A stretch of DNA of 64,000 nt from Paraburkholderia sp. BL25I1N1 (GCF_003002025.1 NZ_PVZB01000007.1:124001-188000); one strand, 5' to 3'. Positions 1 through 9,666 are shown, counted from the first letter of the stretch. The notes: a model not told the origin generated them from the sequence alone. A program made the numbers and translations.

Positions 1-636
1 GACGCGTTTGAGTTTTTCGTCGAGCAAGGGCAGCAGCGACTCGACCTGTGCCTTCGGGCCGATCCACAGAAAACGCAGGTGATCGAGCGCGTCCGGCACG
101 CGAATCAGCGAGCCCGCCGCGCCGTCCACTTTCACATGCACGCCGTCCGGCAGCGCGTCGAACACGCCCGAGAGCGCCTTGCGCACGTCGCCGGCAAGAC
201 CGATCACGGCCAGTTCGCCGCTCGCATCCGCAAGCCTGGCTTTGGCGCGCAGCACGAACATGGAGAGCCGCTTCTGCACGGCAGCCTGCACGTCTTTCGA
301 CGCCAGCAGGCGGATCGTATCGCCGCTGCGCCACGTCAGGAACGATGCCAGCAGACGCCCCTTGGCCGAGCAGTAGCCGGCCAGGCGCGCGTTGGCGGCG
401 TCGAGATGCTGGGTGTCGTTGGTCAACTGGCCATGCAGGAAGCTCGCCGCGTCGTCGCCGGTGGCGTCGATCACGCCGAACTGCGTGAGCGGCATGTACG
501 CGCCGTGGTGGATGACGGCGTCGAATTCATCGGCAGAGGGGCGCGGCAGCGTGGGCAGAACGGCGGGCGTGGCGGCAGCGGTCGTGACGGCGTTGCCAGA
601 GGGAGTGCCTGAAGCGGTAGCGAGCGGTGTGTTCAT
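1..636 (-). CDS. ygfZ: YgfZ/GcvT-family folate-binding protein, C-terminus beyond window
   Basis: The frame is open on the minus strand from an ATG at 634-636 to the left edge of the window, giving the first 212 residues (MNTPLATASGTPSGNA at the start). GDDAASFLHGQLTND near residue 60 and CSAKGRLLASF near 90 are the conserved N-terminal segments of the YgfZ branch of the GcvT fold. Family members bind a folate and support repair or assembly of certain Fe-S enzymes in the cytoplasm. The C-terminal K-G-C-x-x-G-Q motif that would clinch the assignment lies outside the window. The gene diverges from mltG with only about 50 bp between them, as in other beta-proteobacteria. Confidence 0.85.
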   Translation of the reverse strand, partial: MNTPLATASGTPSGNAVTTAAATPAVLPTLPRPSADEFDAVIHHGAYMPLTQFGVIDATGDDAASFLHGQLTNDTQHLDAANARLAGYCSAKGRLLASFLTWRSGDTIRLLASKDVQAAVQKRLSMFVLRAKARLADASGELAVIGLAGDVRKALSGVFDALPDGVHVKVDGAAGSLIRVPDALDHLRFLWIGPKAQVESLLPLLDEKLKRV

Positions 637-687
637 GGATTCCGAGAACAGTCAATTCTGACTTTAGCTAAGGCAAACAAGTATTAT

Positions 688-1725
688 ATGCAGTCCAACC
701 TTGCCACGTTTCGCATGTCCCTTCTGAAGAAATGTTTCGCCGCCGGCGCAATCGTCGTTGTGCTGGCCGCAGCCGCCATTGCCGGTGGGTATCATTGGGC
801 CAACAGCCCGCTCGATCTGAACCCCGCGCAACTCGATGTCACCGTCAAGCCGCACAGCAGCTTGCGCAGCGTCACGCTGCAGCTCAATCGCGGCGGCGTG
901 CCGGTCGAGCCGGAACTGTTCGTCATCATGACGCGGCTGCTAGGGCTGCAAAGCGAGCTGAAATCGGGCAACTATGAATTCAAGACGGGCGTGACGCCGT
1001 ACGAGGTGCTGCAGAAAATCGCTCGCGGCGACGTCAACGAATACGTGGCGACCATCATCGAAGGCTGGACTTTCAAGCGCATGCGCGCCGAGCTGGACGC
1101 CAATCCGGCGCTCAAGCACGACACGATCGGCATGAGCGACACGGATCTGATGAACGCGATCAACGCGCCGGAGGCGTCGATCGGCAATGGCGAAGGGCTG
1201 TTTTTCCCGGATACGTATCTGTTCGACAAGAACACCAGCGATCTCGACGTATACCGCCGCGCCTATCGCCTGATGCGTCTGCGTCTGGACGAAGCATGGA
1301 CCGCGCGCGCGCCGAATCTGCCGTACAAGACGCCGTACGACGCGTTGACCATGGCGTCGATCATCGAAAAGGAAACCGGCAAGAAGTCCGACCGGCCGAT
1401 GGTCGCCGCGGTGTTCGCGAACCGTCTGCGGGTGGGCATGCCGCTGCAAACCGACCCGACCGTGATCTACGGGATGGGCGACAGCTACGCCGGCCATATC
1501 AGGAAAAAAGACCTGCAGACCGACACTCCCTACAATACCTACACCCGGATGGGCCTGCCGCCGACGCCCATTTCGCTGCCCGGCGTGGCGTCGCTGCAAG
1601 CGGCGTTGAATCCGGCGCAAACCACCGCGCTCTATTTCGTGTCGCGCGGCGACGGCAGCAGTATCTTTTCCGACACCCTCGGCGATCACAACAAGGCCGT
1701 GGACAAATACATTCGAGGGCAATGA
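688..1725 (+). CDS. mltG: Endolytic murein transglycosylase MltG (YceG)
   Basis: The 345-residue product has one N-terminal membrane anchor (about residues 10-32) followed by a periplasmic YceG domain. MltG cleaves nascent glycan strands and is thought to act as a terminase of peptidoglycan polymerisation. The sequence [13 protein letters not shown] near residue 225 carries the family's catalytic glutamate, and [10 protein letters not shown] and PPTPISLPG are conserved downstream. An ATG at 715 (MSLLKKCF) is an alternative start; neither has a strong ribosome binding site. The stop overlaps the tmk start (ATGA), so the two are probably translationally coupled. Same neighbour order as E. coli yceG-tmk-holB. 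Confidence 0.93.
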   Translation: MQSNLATFRMSLLKKCFAAGAIVVVLAAAAIAGGYHWANSPLDLNPAQLDVTVKPHSSLRSVTLQLNRGGVPVEPELFVIMTRLLGLQSELKSGNYEFKTGVTPYEVLQKIARGDVNEYVATIIEGWTFKRMRAELDANPALKHDTIGMSDTDLMNAINAPEASIGNGEGLFFPDTYLFDKNTSDLDVYRRAYRLMRLRLDEAWTARAPNLPYKTPYDALTMASIIEKETGKKSDRPMVAAVFANRLRVGMPLQTDPTVIYGMGDSYAGHIRKKDLQTDTPYNTYTRMGLPPTPISLPGVASLQAALNPAQTTALYFVSRGDGSSIFSDTLGDHNKAVDKYIRGQ

Positions 1726-2345
1726 TGGCGCGGGGCAAATTCATTACGTTTGAGGGCATCGACGGGGCGGGCAAGACCACCCATCTCGGCTGGTTTCGGG
1801 AGCGCCTCGAACAGAAGGTCGCAAGCGCCGGACGCTCGGTCGTGATGACGCGCGAACCCGGCGGCACGCCGCTCGGCGAGCAGATTCGCGAGATCGTGCT
1901 GCATCAGAAGATGGACCTCGAAACCGAGGCGCTGCTGATGTTCGCGCTGCGCCGCCAGCATCTGGCCGAGGTAATCGAGCCCGCGCTCGCGCGCGGCGAC
2001 TGGGTGCTGTCGGACCGTTTCACCGACGCGACTTTCGCCTATCAGGGCGGCGGCCGCGGTCTGCCGCGCGACAAGCTGGAAACGCTGGAGCGATGGGTGC
2101 AGGGCGGTTTTCAACCGGACCTGACGGTGCTGTTCGACCTTGCGCCTGAGGTTGCCAACGAACGGCGCAGCGCCGTGCGCGATCCGGATCGCTTCGAGAG
2201 CGAGTCGGTGGCGTTTTTCAACCGCACGCGCGCCGAATATCTGCGCCGCGCCGAAGAAGCGCCGTATCGGTTCGCTATCATTGACTCCGCGCAGAGCATT
2301 GTGCAGATTCAGAGAAAGCTTGATGAGTTGATTGCAGTGCTTTGA
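1722..2345 (+). CDS. tmk: Thymidylate kinase
   Basis: The 207-residue product phosphorylates dTMP to dTDP with ATP in the cytoplasm. The P-loop [12 protein letters not shown] lies near residue 10, the DRF motif with FAYQGGGRG near residue 95, and the length is typical of the family. Two adjacent ATG codons (1722 and 1725) are possible starts; the first overlaps the mltG stop in an ATGA arrangement. The stop codon sits inside a 15-bp sequence that recurs just upstream of holB. Confidence 0.96.
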   Translation: MMARGKFITFEGIDGAGKTTHLGWFRERLEQKVASAGRSVVMTREPGGTPLGEQIREIVLHQKMDLETEALLMFALRRQHLAEVIEPALARGDWVLSDRFTDATFAYQGGGRGLPRDKLETLERWVQGGFQPDLTVLFDLAPEVANERRSAVRDPDRFESESVAFFNRTRAEYLRRAEEAPYRFAIIDSAQSIVQIQRKLDELIAVL

Positions 2346-2355
2346 TTTAAAAAGA
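2341..2355. repeat. 15-bp direct repeat, copy 1 (tmk stop)
   Basis: TTTGATTTAAAAAGA spans the tmk stop codon and recurs exactly at 2420-2434, just upstream of the holB start, 79 bp away. The second copy supplies the purine stretch that serves as the holB ribosome binding site. AT-rich in a GC-rich setting; probably a small local duplication. Confidence 0.8.
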
Positions 2356-2419
2356 ATATAGCCCTGCCTTATAACACCATGCAGAGTTCGTGTTACACCT
2401 CAGATACAATCTGCAACCG

Positions 2420-2434
2420 TTTGATTTAAAAAGA
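2420..2434. repeat. 15-bp direct repeat, copy 2 (holB leader)
   Basis: Exact second copy of the sequence at 2341-2355; it ends three bases before the proposed holB ATG at 2438 and contains the likely Shine-Dalgarno purines. Confidence 0.8.
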
Positions 2435-2437
2435 GAA

Positions 2438-3475
2438 ATGATGATTTATCCGTGGCAAGCCGATGACTGGAACCGCCTGCAGCAGCTGCGCGGCCACTGG
2501 CCGCACGCCTTGTTGCTGCATGGACAGGCCGGCATCGGCAAGCTGCGCTTCGCGCAGCATCTCGCGCAAGGTCTGCTGTGCGAGGCGCAACAGCCGAACG
2601 GCGAGCCGTGCGGCGCGTGCGTGGCCTGCAACTGGTTCGCGCAGGGCAATCATCCGGACTACCGGATCGTCGTGCCCGAGGCGCTCGCCGCCGAAGCCGG
2701 TCTGAACAACGCCGCGGACGAAAAAGCCGACAAGGCCGACGCCGACGAAGGCAAGAAGACCCGCGCGCCCAGCAAGGAAATCAAGATCGAGCAGGTTCGC
2801 GGCCTGCTGGACTTCGTCGGCGTGGGTTCGCATCGCGGCGGCGCGCGTGTAGTCGTGCTGTATCCGGCGGAAGGGCTGAACATCGCCGCGGCCAACGCGC
2901 TCCTGAAGACGCTCGAAGAACCGCCGGCGGGCGTCGTTTTCCTGATGGTGTCGGCGCGCATCGACCGCCTGCTGCCCACCATTATCAGCCGCTGCCGCCA
3001 GTGGCCGATGACCCTGCCCGCGCCCGACGTGGCGACGAAATGGCTCGCCGCGCAAGGCGTGGCCGAAGCGCCCGCGCTGCTCGCCGAAGCCGGCGGCGCG
3101 CCGCTCACCGCGCTCGCGCTCGCCAGCGACGAGAACCGCGCGCTGCGCGACTGGACGCTCAAGCAACTCGCCGCGGGCCCCGATTGCGATGCCTTCGCGT
3201 GCGGCGAGGCGTTGCAGAAGCTGCCCGTGCCGCTGGTGCTAGGCTGGCTGCAACGCTGGATGTACGATCTGCTGGCGCAGCGCACGGCGGGCGCGCCACG
3301 TTATTTTCCCCAGGCGTCGGTGGCGCTGACGCGTTGCGCGTCGCAGGCCGATGCCAGCGCGTTCGCGCGCTTCATGCGCATCGTGACGCGCCAGCGTGCC
3401 GTCGAGAACCATCCGCTGAATGCGCGGCTGGTGTTCGAGGAACTGTTTATCGGTTATCGCGAGTTGTTCGCCTAA
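2438..3475 (+). CDS. holB: DNA polymerase III subunit delta'
   Basis: About 345 residues. The clamp-loader delta' subunit helps load the beta sliding clamp. Visible features are a P-loop-like GQAGIGK near residue 25, a four-cysteine zinc cluster (C-x8-C-x2-C-x2-C) near residues 47-61, and the sensor SRC motif in IISRCRQWP near 185. A lysine/aspartate-rich insert around residues 90-110 (KADKADADEGKKTRAPSKE) lies between the zinc module and the rest of the ATPase domain. Start chosen at the ATGATG at 2438/2441, preceded by AAAAAGAG; an upstream ATG at 2390 would add 16 residues unlike the family. Order after tmk matches E. coli. Confidence 0.92.
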   Translation: MMIYPWQADDWNRLQQLRGHWPHALLLHGQAGIGKLRFAQHLAQGLLCEAQQPNGEPCGACVACNWFAQGNHPDYRIVVPEALAAEAGLNNAADEKADKADADEGKKTRAPSKEIKIEQVRGLLDFVGVGSHRGGARVVVLYPAEGLNIAAANALLKTLEEPPAGVVFLMVSARIDRLLPTIISRCRQWPMTLPAPDVATKWLAAQGVAEAPALLAEAGGAPLTALALASDENRALRDWTLKQLAAGPDCDAFACGEALQKLPVPLVLGWLQRWMYDLLAQRTAGAPRYFPQASVALTRCASQADASAFARFMRIVTRQRAVENHPLNARLVFEELFIGYRELFA

Positions 3476-3595
3476 GACCTGTTCGCGAGGTACGCCGGTA
3501 GCGGCGGGCGCGCTTTGCAGCGCTTTACCGCACCAGGCGGACGGCGTCGTCCATTTTTCTTCCCGTATTGGCTTTCCCTCCAAGTTCAACGCACC

Positions 3596-4120
3596 ATGAG
3601 CCTTTCCTACCGCGATGCCACGCTCGACGATCTGCCCGCGATCGTCGCCATCTATAACTCGACCGTGCCGTCGCGGCAGGTCACGGCGGATCTCGAACCC
3701 GTCAGCGTCGAAAGCCGGTTGGGCTGGTTTCACGCGCACGGTCCGCAAAAGCGGCCGCTGTGGGTAGTGGAAGACGCGCAACAACCCGGCCGCGTGATCG
3801 CGTGGCTGAGCTTTTCGGATTTCTACGGCCGTCCCGCTTATCAACGCACCGCCGAAGTCAGCATCTATCTCGACGAAAGCGCGCGTGGCCGCGGCCTCGG
3901 CAAACAATTGCTGGCGGCATCGCTGGCGGCGGCGCCGGCGCTCGGCATCGACTCCGTGCTCGGCTTTATCTTCGGCCACAATGAGGCGAGCCTGCGCCTG
4001 TTCCGCAGCTTCGGTTTCGACACGTGGGGTTCGTTACCGCGCGTGGCCGTGCTGGACGGCGTGGAGCGCGATCTGGTGATTCTCGGCAAACGCCTGGACT
4101 CCGCCGCAGCCGCCGCCTGA
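3596..4120 (+). CDS. GNAT N-acetyltransferase, phosphinothricin acetyltransferase-like
   Basis: 174 residues, beginning MSLSYRDATLDDLPAIVAIYN. The acetyl-CoA binding motif is SARGRGLGKQLL near residue 98, followed by FIFGHNEASLRLFRSFGF, which is characteristic of the PAT/MnaT branch that acetylates small amino-group acceptors such as methionine analogues or phosphinothricin. The substrate cannot be read from sequence. It sits between holB and tatD, interrupting an otherwise conserved pair, with a 120-bp gap upstream and 34 bp downstream. Confidence 0.85.
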   Translation: MSLSYRDATLDDLPAIVAIYNSTVPSRQVTADLEPVSVESRLGWFHAHGPQKRPLWVVEDAQQPGRVIAWLSFSDFYGRPAYQRTAEVSIYLDESARGRGLGKQLLAASLAAAPALGIDSVLGFIFGHNEASLRLFRSFGFDTWGSLPRVAVLDGVERDLVILGKRLDSAAAAA

Positions 4121-4154
4121 TTCACTTCGAGCACTTTCTAAGCAGGACATCACC

Positions 4155-4946
4155 ATGTTTGTCGACTCGCACTGCCATATCAACTTCGAAGGACTCGCCG
4201 ACCGCCTGCCGCAGGTGCTCGAAAATATGCGCAGCCATTCGGTCACGCATGCGCTGTGCGTTTCCGTCGATCTGGAAACGCTGCCGTCGGTGCTGGATAT
4301 CGCCAACCGGTACGAGAACGTGTACGCGTCGGTCGGCGTGCATCCGGATCACGAGGACATGCGCGAGCCGAGCGTCGCCGAACTGGTCGAACTGGCCGCG
4401 CATCCGAAGGTGGTCGCGATCGGCGAGACGGGGCTCGACTATTACCGGCTGGAAGGCCGCTCGATCGCCGACATGGAATGGCAGCGCGAGCGCTTTCGCA
4501 CCCATATCCGCGCGGCGCATGCTACGGGCAAGCCGCTGATCATCCATACGCGCTCGTCGTCGGAAGACACGCTGCGCATCATGGCCGAGGAGCGCGCGGG
4601 CGAGCCGGGCGGCGTGATGCATTGCTTTACGGAACCGTGGGCCGTCGCCGAACAGGCGCTGGCACAGAATTTTTACATCTCGCTGTCGGGCATCGTCACG
4701 TTCAAAAGCGCGACCGACGTGCAGGACGTCGCGCGGCGCGTACCGCTCGAGCGTTTGCTGATCGAGACCGACTCGCCGTACCTCGCGCCGGTGCCGTATC
4801 GCGGCAAGCCAAATGAACCTGCGTACGTGAGTTATGTCGGACGGTTCATCGCGCAGCAACGCGAGATGCCGGAAACGGCGCTGGCCGCCGCGACCACGCA
4901 GAACTTCTTTCGCCTTTTCAAGATCCCCGCGCCGGCTGGTGCGTGA
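4155..4946 (+). CDS. TatD-family metal-dependent hydrolase (YcfH-like)
   Basis: 263 residues with the TatD metal-ligand set in order: DSHCHINF near residue 4, GETGLDYYR near 95, IHTRSS near 133, MHCFTE near 156 and ETDSPYLAP near 208. Family members are TIM-barrel Mg-dependent nucleases acting in the cytoplasm. Placement after holB corresponds to ycfH in E. coli. The ATG at 4155 is preceded by AGCAGGACATCACC, a usable ribosome binding site. Confidence 0.92.
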   Translation: MFVDSHCHINFEGLADRLPQVLENMRSHSVTHALCVSVDLETLPSVLDIANRYENVYASVGVHPDHEDMREPSVAELVELAAHPKVVAIGETGLDYYRLEGRSIADMEWQRERFRTHIRAAHATGKPLIIHTRSSSEDTLRIMAEERAGEPGGVMHCFTEPWAVAEQALAQNFYISLSGIVTFKSATDVQDVARRVPLERLLIETDSPYLAPVPYRGKPNEPAYVSYVGRFIAQQREMPETALAAATTQNFFRLFKIPAPAGA

Positions 4947-5013
4947 GATGTAAAGTCGATCATTATCAAAGGGATAGGGACGTTTCCTAAAGTTAAATAT
5001 GAGAGAAATTTCG

Positions 5014-5739
5014 ATGTCGATTGCACAGAATCAGGACGTTTCAGCGGCGCATGGGGCGCTGGCATCGGCACGGCGTGGCGCCTCGCGCGTCGCGTTCGCG
5101 GCCGCGCTGGCCTGTGCCGCGCTGACTTCGTTGGTGGTGCCGCCGGCTCAGGCTGCGCCGATCGATTCGCTGATCAAGTCGGTCAAGTTCGACGACGTCG
5201 ACGGCGTCAACAAGCTGCTCGCCAAGGGCATGGACCCGAACAGCGTGGATAACCAGGGCATGCCGCTGCTGGTGCTGGCCGCGCGCGAGAAATCGGACAA
5301 GGTCGGCGCCGCGCTGGTCGCCAATCCGAAAACGAACATCGAGATTCAGGACAAAGCCGGTGAGAACGCGATGATGATGGCCGCGCTGAACGGCGACCTC
5401 GACTTCGTCAACCTGCTGATCGCAAAAGACGCCGAGGTGAACAAGAAGGGCTGGGCACCGCTGCATTACGCGGCGGCGAACGGGCACGACGATATCGTCA
5501 AGGTGCTGCTCGACCATTCGGCCTACGTCGACGCCGGCTCGCCGAACGGCACCACGCCGCTGATGATGGCCGCGCGCGGCGGCCACGTGTCGACGGTGAA
5601 GCTGCTGCTCGACAACGGCGCGGATCTGACGGTGAAGAACCAGATCGGCCTGACGGCGCTCGATTTTGCCAAGACGTACAAGGAGCCGGACGTGGTCGAA
5701 GGGCTGACCGCGCGCCTGCAGCAGATGCAACAGAAGTAA
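5014..5739 (+). CDS. Exported ankyrin-repeat protein
   Basis: 241 residues. A long signal peptide ends at PPAQA around residue 47. The remainder is ankyrin repeats, visible from recurrent GxTPLMxAAxxGH-type segments: AGENAMMMAALNGDLDFVNLLI, APLHYAAANGHDDIVKVLL, TTPLMMAARGGHVSTVKLLL and IGLTALDFAKTY. Predicted periplasmic scaffold or binding protein; no catalytic domain. ATG 5014 was preferred over ATG 4999 because GAGAGA lies eight bases upstream. The partner is unknown. Confidence 0.85.
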   Translation: MSIAQNQDVSAAHGALASARRGASRVAFAAALACAALTSLVVPPAQAAPIDSLIKSVKFDDVDGVNKLLAKGMDPNSVDNQGMPLLVLAAREKSDKVGAALVANPKTNIEIQDKAGENAMMMAALNGDLDFVNLLIAKDAEVNKKGWAPLHYAAANGHDDIVKVLLDHSAYVDAGSPNGTTPLMMAARGGHVSTVKLLLDNGADLTVKNQIGLTALDFAKTYKEPDVVEGLTARLQQMQQK

Positions 5740-6057
5740 TGCGCGCGGCGGTGCGGGTCGGCGGTTGACGGGCAGAGAGGGTGTGCCGGCCGCTTCAGCG
5801 CTTGGCTCCGGCCAGTCGGGTCCGCTAGCTGCTCCAGCCCCGCTGGCAGAGCACCACCCCTAAAATCGCCAAAGCGCAAAAATACCGGCGCAGCGGCCGC
5901 CGCCAGACATTGCAGTAAAAAGTGCCTGAAGATAGCGCGGCCGCACACGCTTGCGCTTCGCAAAACAGTGCAGAATGACGACTTTGGCGCGCCGCCTGGG
6001 CGTGCCGTTCGGACGCGGCGAAAGACCGCCTGATAAACGACCCTGGAAAGGAACACC
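5740..6057. other. Intergenic, no gene recognised
   Basis: 318 bp between the ankyrin gene and the Rap1a/Tai-like gene. GC-rich; I see no convincing small ORF, terminator or promoter. The last 20 bases (CCTGGAAAGGAACACC) provide the downstream ribosome binding site. Confidence 0.5.
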
Positions 6058-6414
6058 ATGCTGCGGGCTTTGATTTTCGCCAGCGCGCTCGCCGTACCGC
6101 TATCGGCAGCCGCGTTTACGGGAGGCGACCTCAACAAGCTGTGCACCAAGACGGATGTGGCATCGCGTAGCGCGTGCGCCGCTTATATCGAAGGCGCCGC
6201 TGACGGCATCTTCAATACCATCGACGCGATCGGCGGCACGACGGGTCCGCGCGTCGGCCAGTACTTCTGCTTGCCACAGGACGCGCGCTCGGCGCAGTTG
6301 ACCGACGCGGTGCGCAAGTATATTGCCGAGAATCCGAACGTCGCGGGCTACAACGCCAGCACGGCGATCTCGCTGGGACTCGGCAAAGCGTTTCCCTGCA
6401 AGAGCGGTAGTTGA
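6058..6414 (+). CDS. Rap1a/Tai-family small exported protein
   Basis: 118 residues with a signal peptide (cleavage near AAAFTGG, residue 19). The pattern GGDLNKLC, then C-AAYIEGAADG, then FCLPQDARSAQLTDAVRKYI, then FPCKSG matches the Rap1a/Tai immunity-protein fold, with four cysteines that could pair. Family founders protect against type VI secreted amidases, but most homologues are orphans of unknown role, and no effector or secretion gene is nearby. The GGAAAGGAACACC ribosome binding site supports the ATG. Confidence 0.75.
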   Translation: MLRALIFASALAVPLSAAAFTGGDLNKLCTKTDVASRSACAAYIEGAADGIFNTIDAIGGTTGPRVGQYFCLPQDARSAQLTDAVRKYIAENPNVAGYNASTAISLGLGKAFPCKSGS

Positions 6415-6820
6415 TTGTGAACTGAATCACGGCTGACATGCCTCGCGCGCCCCGTGGCGGGCGCGTCGGGCGTTCAGCCTGCGGGTGTGTTTCCGGTTTC
6501 AGCGGCCGGAATTCCGCTTGGGGCTTCTTCGAGTCCCGCCTGAAAACCGTCTGAACCGTGGCCGTCGGTTTGCAGAAACGGCGGGTTTCCGGCACCTTTC
6601 CGCGATCGCGCAGACGAACGACCTAAGATGTCTACAGGCAGTCCGTGACGGCGCGCAGTCGTCCGTCTCGCGCCTGCTTCAACGCCGGACGCTTCGCCGA
6701 CGGCACCGTCGGCCATCTTGCGCGTCACGCAACACCGAAGCCGTGTTCGAGGCTCGCGGGTTACGCGCCCATTCCGCGCGGGTTCTGTTCCCCACCCAAG
6801 CCAGGAGGAAAATCCCCTTC
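6415..6820. other. Intergenic, no gene recognised
   Basis: 406 bp upstream of the MscS gene. The MscS reading frame is open leftwards to 6485, but those residues (arginine-rich, no membrane pattern) do not resemble the family. AGGAGG at 6802-6807 lies before the chosen start. Nothing else supported. Confidence 0.5.
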
Positions 6821-8044
6821 ATGCCAACTCTCGACGACCTCAGCCGCATGGCCGAAGCGCCGCTGCATACGTGGGTCGGCGCCTTGCTCGTCTCCGTCAT
6901 CGCGATGGTGCTGGCCGTGGGCATCCATCGGATCGGTGCGCGCATCGTGACGCGGCTCGCGCGGCCTTATCCACTGACGAGCGTCGTGCTGCGCTATATC
7001 GACAAGCCTTCGCTGTTCGTGCTCGTGATCCTCGCGCTGGAGGCCGTATGGTGGGAAGCGCCTGACACCCTGACCTTCATCACGCCGCTGCGCGACGCCG
7101 TCGCGATTACGCTGATCGGCGGATTGACGTGGTTGTCCGTGCGCTCGGCGGCGGCGATCGGCGAGGCGATCATTCAGGCCCATCCGCTCGACACCGCCGA
7201 CAACCTGCAGGCGCGCCGCATTCATACGCAGGCGCGCGTGCTGGCCCGTTCGGTGATGTTCGTGATCGTGATCATCGGCGTGGGCGGCGCGTTGATGACG
7301 TTTCCGAGCGTCCGGCAGATCGGCGCGAGCCTGCTGGCGTCCGCGGGCGTGGCGGGCTTGGTCGCCGGTATTGCGGCGCGGCCGGTGCTCGGCAATCTGA
7401 TCGCCGGCTTGCAGATCGCGCTATCGCAGCCGATCCGTCTCGACGACGTCGTCGTGATCCAGGGCGAGTGGGGGCGTATCGAGGAAATCACCGGCACGTA
7501 TGTGTCGGTGCGTCTGTGGGATCAGCGGCGGCTGATCGTGCCGCTGCAGTGGTTTATCGAAAACCCGTTTTCCAACTGGACCCGCAGCAGTTCGCAGATC
7601 ATCGGCACGGTGTTTCTGTACGTCGATTACCGCATGCCGCTCGCGCCGTTGCGCGAGGAACTCGCGCGCATCGTCGAGGACGCGCCCGAGTGGGACCGCC
7701 GCGTGCAGGTGTTGCAGGTCACGGACGGCACCGAGCGCTCCATGCAATTGCGCGCGCTCGTCAGTTCGCTCGACTCCGGCCTGAACTGGGATTTGCGTTG
7801 CCGGGTGCGCGAAGGTCTGCTCGACTTCATTCAACAGCACTATCCGCAGTACCTGCCGCGGGCGCGCGCGGAAGTGTCGGCGGAACTCGAAACCGGCAAC
7901 GGCGCACCACTCGACTGGGTGCCGCGCGGCACGCAAACGCCGGCCGGCAGCACCGCCGCGCATACCGAGGCCGATCCGGTGGCAAGCCGCGCGGGACGGC
8001 CGTCGGCGGTCGGCGTGCCGGGGCCGGTGAAGGAAAAAGTTTGA
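6821..8044 (+). CDS. MscS-family mechanosensitive ion channel
   Basis: 407 residues. Several N-terminal membrane helices precede the pore helix and beta domain of MscS: LLASAGVAGLVAGIAARPVLGNLIAGLQIALSQP near residues 170-200, then DDVVVIQGEWGRIEEITGTYVSVRLWDQRRLIVP. These channels release solutes on hypo-osmotic shock. The C-terminal tail (about residues 350-407) is low-complexity. Start ATG 6821 follows AGGAGG with a 13-base gap. The next gene is otsA, so both neighbours concern osmotic balance; joint control is inference. Confidence 0.9.
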   Translation: MPTLDDLSRMAEAPLHTWVGALLVSVIAMVLAVGIHRIGARIVTRLARPYPLTSVVLRYIDKPSLFVLVILALEAVWWEAPDTLTFITPLRDAVAITLIGGLTWLSVRSAAAIGEAIIQAHPLDTADNLQARRIHTQARVLARSVMFVIVIIGVGGALMTFPSVRQIGASLLASAGVAGLVAGIAARPVLGNLIAGLQIALSQPIRLDDVVVIQGEWGRIEEITGTYVSVRLWDQRRLIVPLQWFIENPFSNWTRSSSQIIGTVFLYVDYRMPLAPLREELARIVEDAPEWDRRVQVLQVTDGTERSMQLRALVSSLDSGLNWDLRCRVREGLLDFIQQHYPQYLPRARAEVSAELETGNGAPLDWVPRGTQTPAGSTAAHTEADPVASRAGRPSAVGVPGPVKEKV

Positions 8045-8253
8045 CGGCGGGAAGCGGCAAATCTTGAGGTCGCGGCGCCGATAGATGCAACTGATCGGGC
8101 ACCAAAACAGTCGAACCGTCCACTCACTCACGAATCCGGCGCGGCGCCGCGTGCTTCATGTGTTTGGGTTCTCGACGCGCAACCGGGCGCGAGACACTTC
8201 GAGCACCTGCGAAGGCACGGAGCGCGCCGCGCGAACCAAGGAGGACATGCAAT

Positions 8254-9666
8254 ATGGGCCGACTCATCGTCGTGTCGAATCGCGTCGCAACGCCGACGGA
8301 AACCAGGGGCTCGGCCGGCGGCCTCGCCGTCGGCGTATTCGGCGCGCTGAAGGATGCCGGAGGCGTGTGGTTCGGCTGGAGCGGCGACGTGGTCAGCGAG
8401 ACTGTCGCCAACGCGGGGCCCACGCTGGAGCAGGACGGCGCGGTGACTTTCGCGACCGTCGGTCTGACGCGCAAGGACTACGACCAGTACTATCGCGGCT
8501 TCTCGAACGCGACGCTGTGGCCGGTATTCCACTACCGCAACGACCTCGCGCGCTACGAGCGCGAGGAATACGCGGGCTACCGGCGCGTCAACGCGTGGCT
8601 CGCGCACAAGCTGATCAAGCTGCTCGAACCCGACGACGTGATCTGGATTCACGACTACCATCTGATTCCATTCGCCGAGGCGCTGCGTAACGAGGGCATC
8701 ACGAATCGCATCGGCTTCTTCCTGCACATTCCGTTTCCCGCGCCGCAGATCCTGCTCAACATTCCGCCGCATGAAGAGTTGGTGAAGTCGCTGTCGTGCT
8801 ACGACCTGCTGGGTTTTCAGACCGCCACCGACGAACTCGCCTTCAAGGATTACGTCACGCGCCACGCGCGCGGCACCGTGGGCGCGGACGGCGTGGTCGA
8901 AGCATTCGGCCGCAAGCTGCGCACGGGCGTGTACCGCATCGGCGTGTTCCCGGACGAAATCGCCGAGCAGGCGAAGCGCTACGAAAGCCGTCAGCACGTG
9001 CTCGATCTGAAGCAGAGCCTGGAGGGGCGCAAGCTGATCATGAGCGTCGACCGGCTCGATTACTCGAAGGGTCTCGTCGAGCGCTTCCGCGCGTTCGAGC
9101 ATCTGCTGGAGCGCTCGCCGGAATGGCGCGGCAACGTCACGCTGGTGCAGATCGCGCCGCCGACCCGCTCGGACGTCGCCACCTATCAGAAGATTCGCCA
9201 GGATCTGGAGTACGAAGCAGGGCGCATCAATGGCCGCTACTCGGGGCTCGACTACACGCCGATCCGCTATCTGAACCAGCAGTACGACCGCTGGAAGCTG
9301 ATGTCGCTGTTCCGCGAATCGCAGATCGGTTTCGTCACGCCGCTGCACGACGGCATGAACCTGGTCGCGAAAGAATACGTCGCCGCGCAGAATCCCGACG
9401 ACCCCGGCGTGCTGGTGCTGTCGATTTTCGCGGGCGCCGCGGCGGAGCTGACCGGCGCGCTGCTGGTCAATCCGCATGATGCGATCGGCATGTGCGAAGC
9501 GCTGCAGCGCGCGTTGCAGATGCCGCTCGACGCGCGTCAGCGGCGTCACGAGATCAACATGGAGGCGCTGCGCAAGAACGATCTCGGCGTGTGGCGCGAC
9601 ACCTTCCTGCGCGATCTGCGCAGCGTGCCGGCGCGGAAGCCGGGCAACGGCGGCGGCCATAAGTAA
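8254..9666 (+). CDS. otsA: Trehalose-6-phosphate synthase (UDP-forming)
   Basis: 470 residues, GT20 family: UDP-glucose + glucose-6-phosphate to trehalose-6-phosphate in the cytoplasm. Motifs: IVVSNRVATP (residue 5), WIHDYHLIPFAEALR (about 130), GFFLHIPFP (about 155), SVDRLDYSKGL (about 265) and PLHDGMNLVAKEYVAAQ (about 362). AAGGAGG lies nine bases before the ATG; ATG 8247 is in another frame. No otsB phosphatase gene is adjacent, so T6P dephosphorylation must be encoded elsewhere. Confidence 0.95.
   Translation: MGRLIVVSNRVATPTETRGSAGGLAVGVFGALKDAGGVWFGWSGDVVSETVANAGPTLEQDGAVTFATVGLTRKDYDQYYRGFSNATLWPVFHYRNDLARYEREEYAGYRRVNAWLAHKLIKLLEPDDVIWIHDYHLIPFAEALRNEGITNRIGFFLHIPFPAPQILLNIPPHEELVKSLSCYDLLGFQTATDELAFKDYVTRHARGTVGADGVVEAFGRKLRTGVYRIGVFPDEIAEQAKRYESRQHVLDLKQSLEGRKLIMSVDRLDYSKGLVERFRAFEHLLERSPEWRGNVTLVQIAPPTRSDVATYQKIRQDLEYEAGRINGRYSGLDYTPIRYLNQQYDRWKLMSLFRESQIGFVTPLHDGMNLVAKEYVAAQNPDDPGVLVLSIFAGAAAELTGALLVNPHDAIGMCEALQRALQMPLDARQRRHEINMEALRKNDLGVWRDTFLRDLRSVPARKPGNGGGHK

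Noticed and set aside
6058..6414. Type VI immunity gene with a partner effector
   Set aside because: No amidase effector, Hcp, VgrG or other secretion gene nearby; the fold alone does not show immunity.
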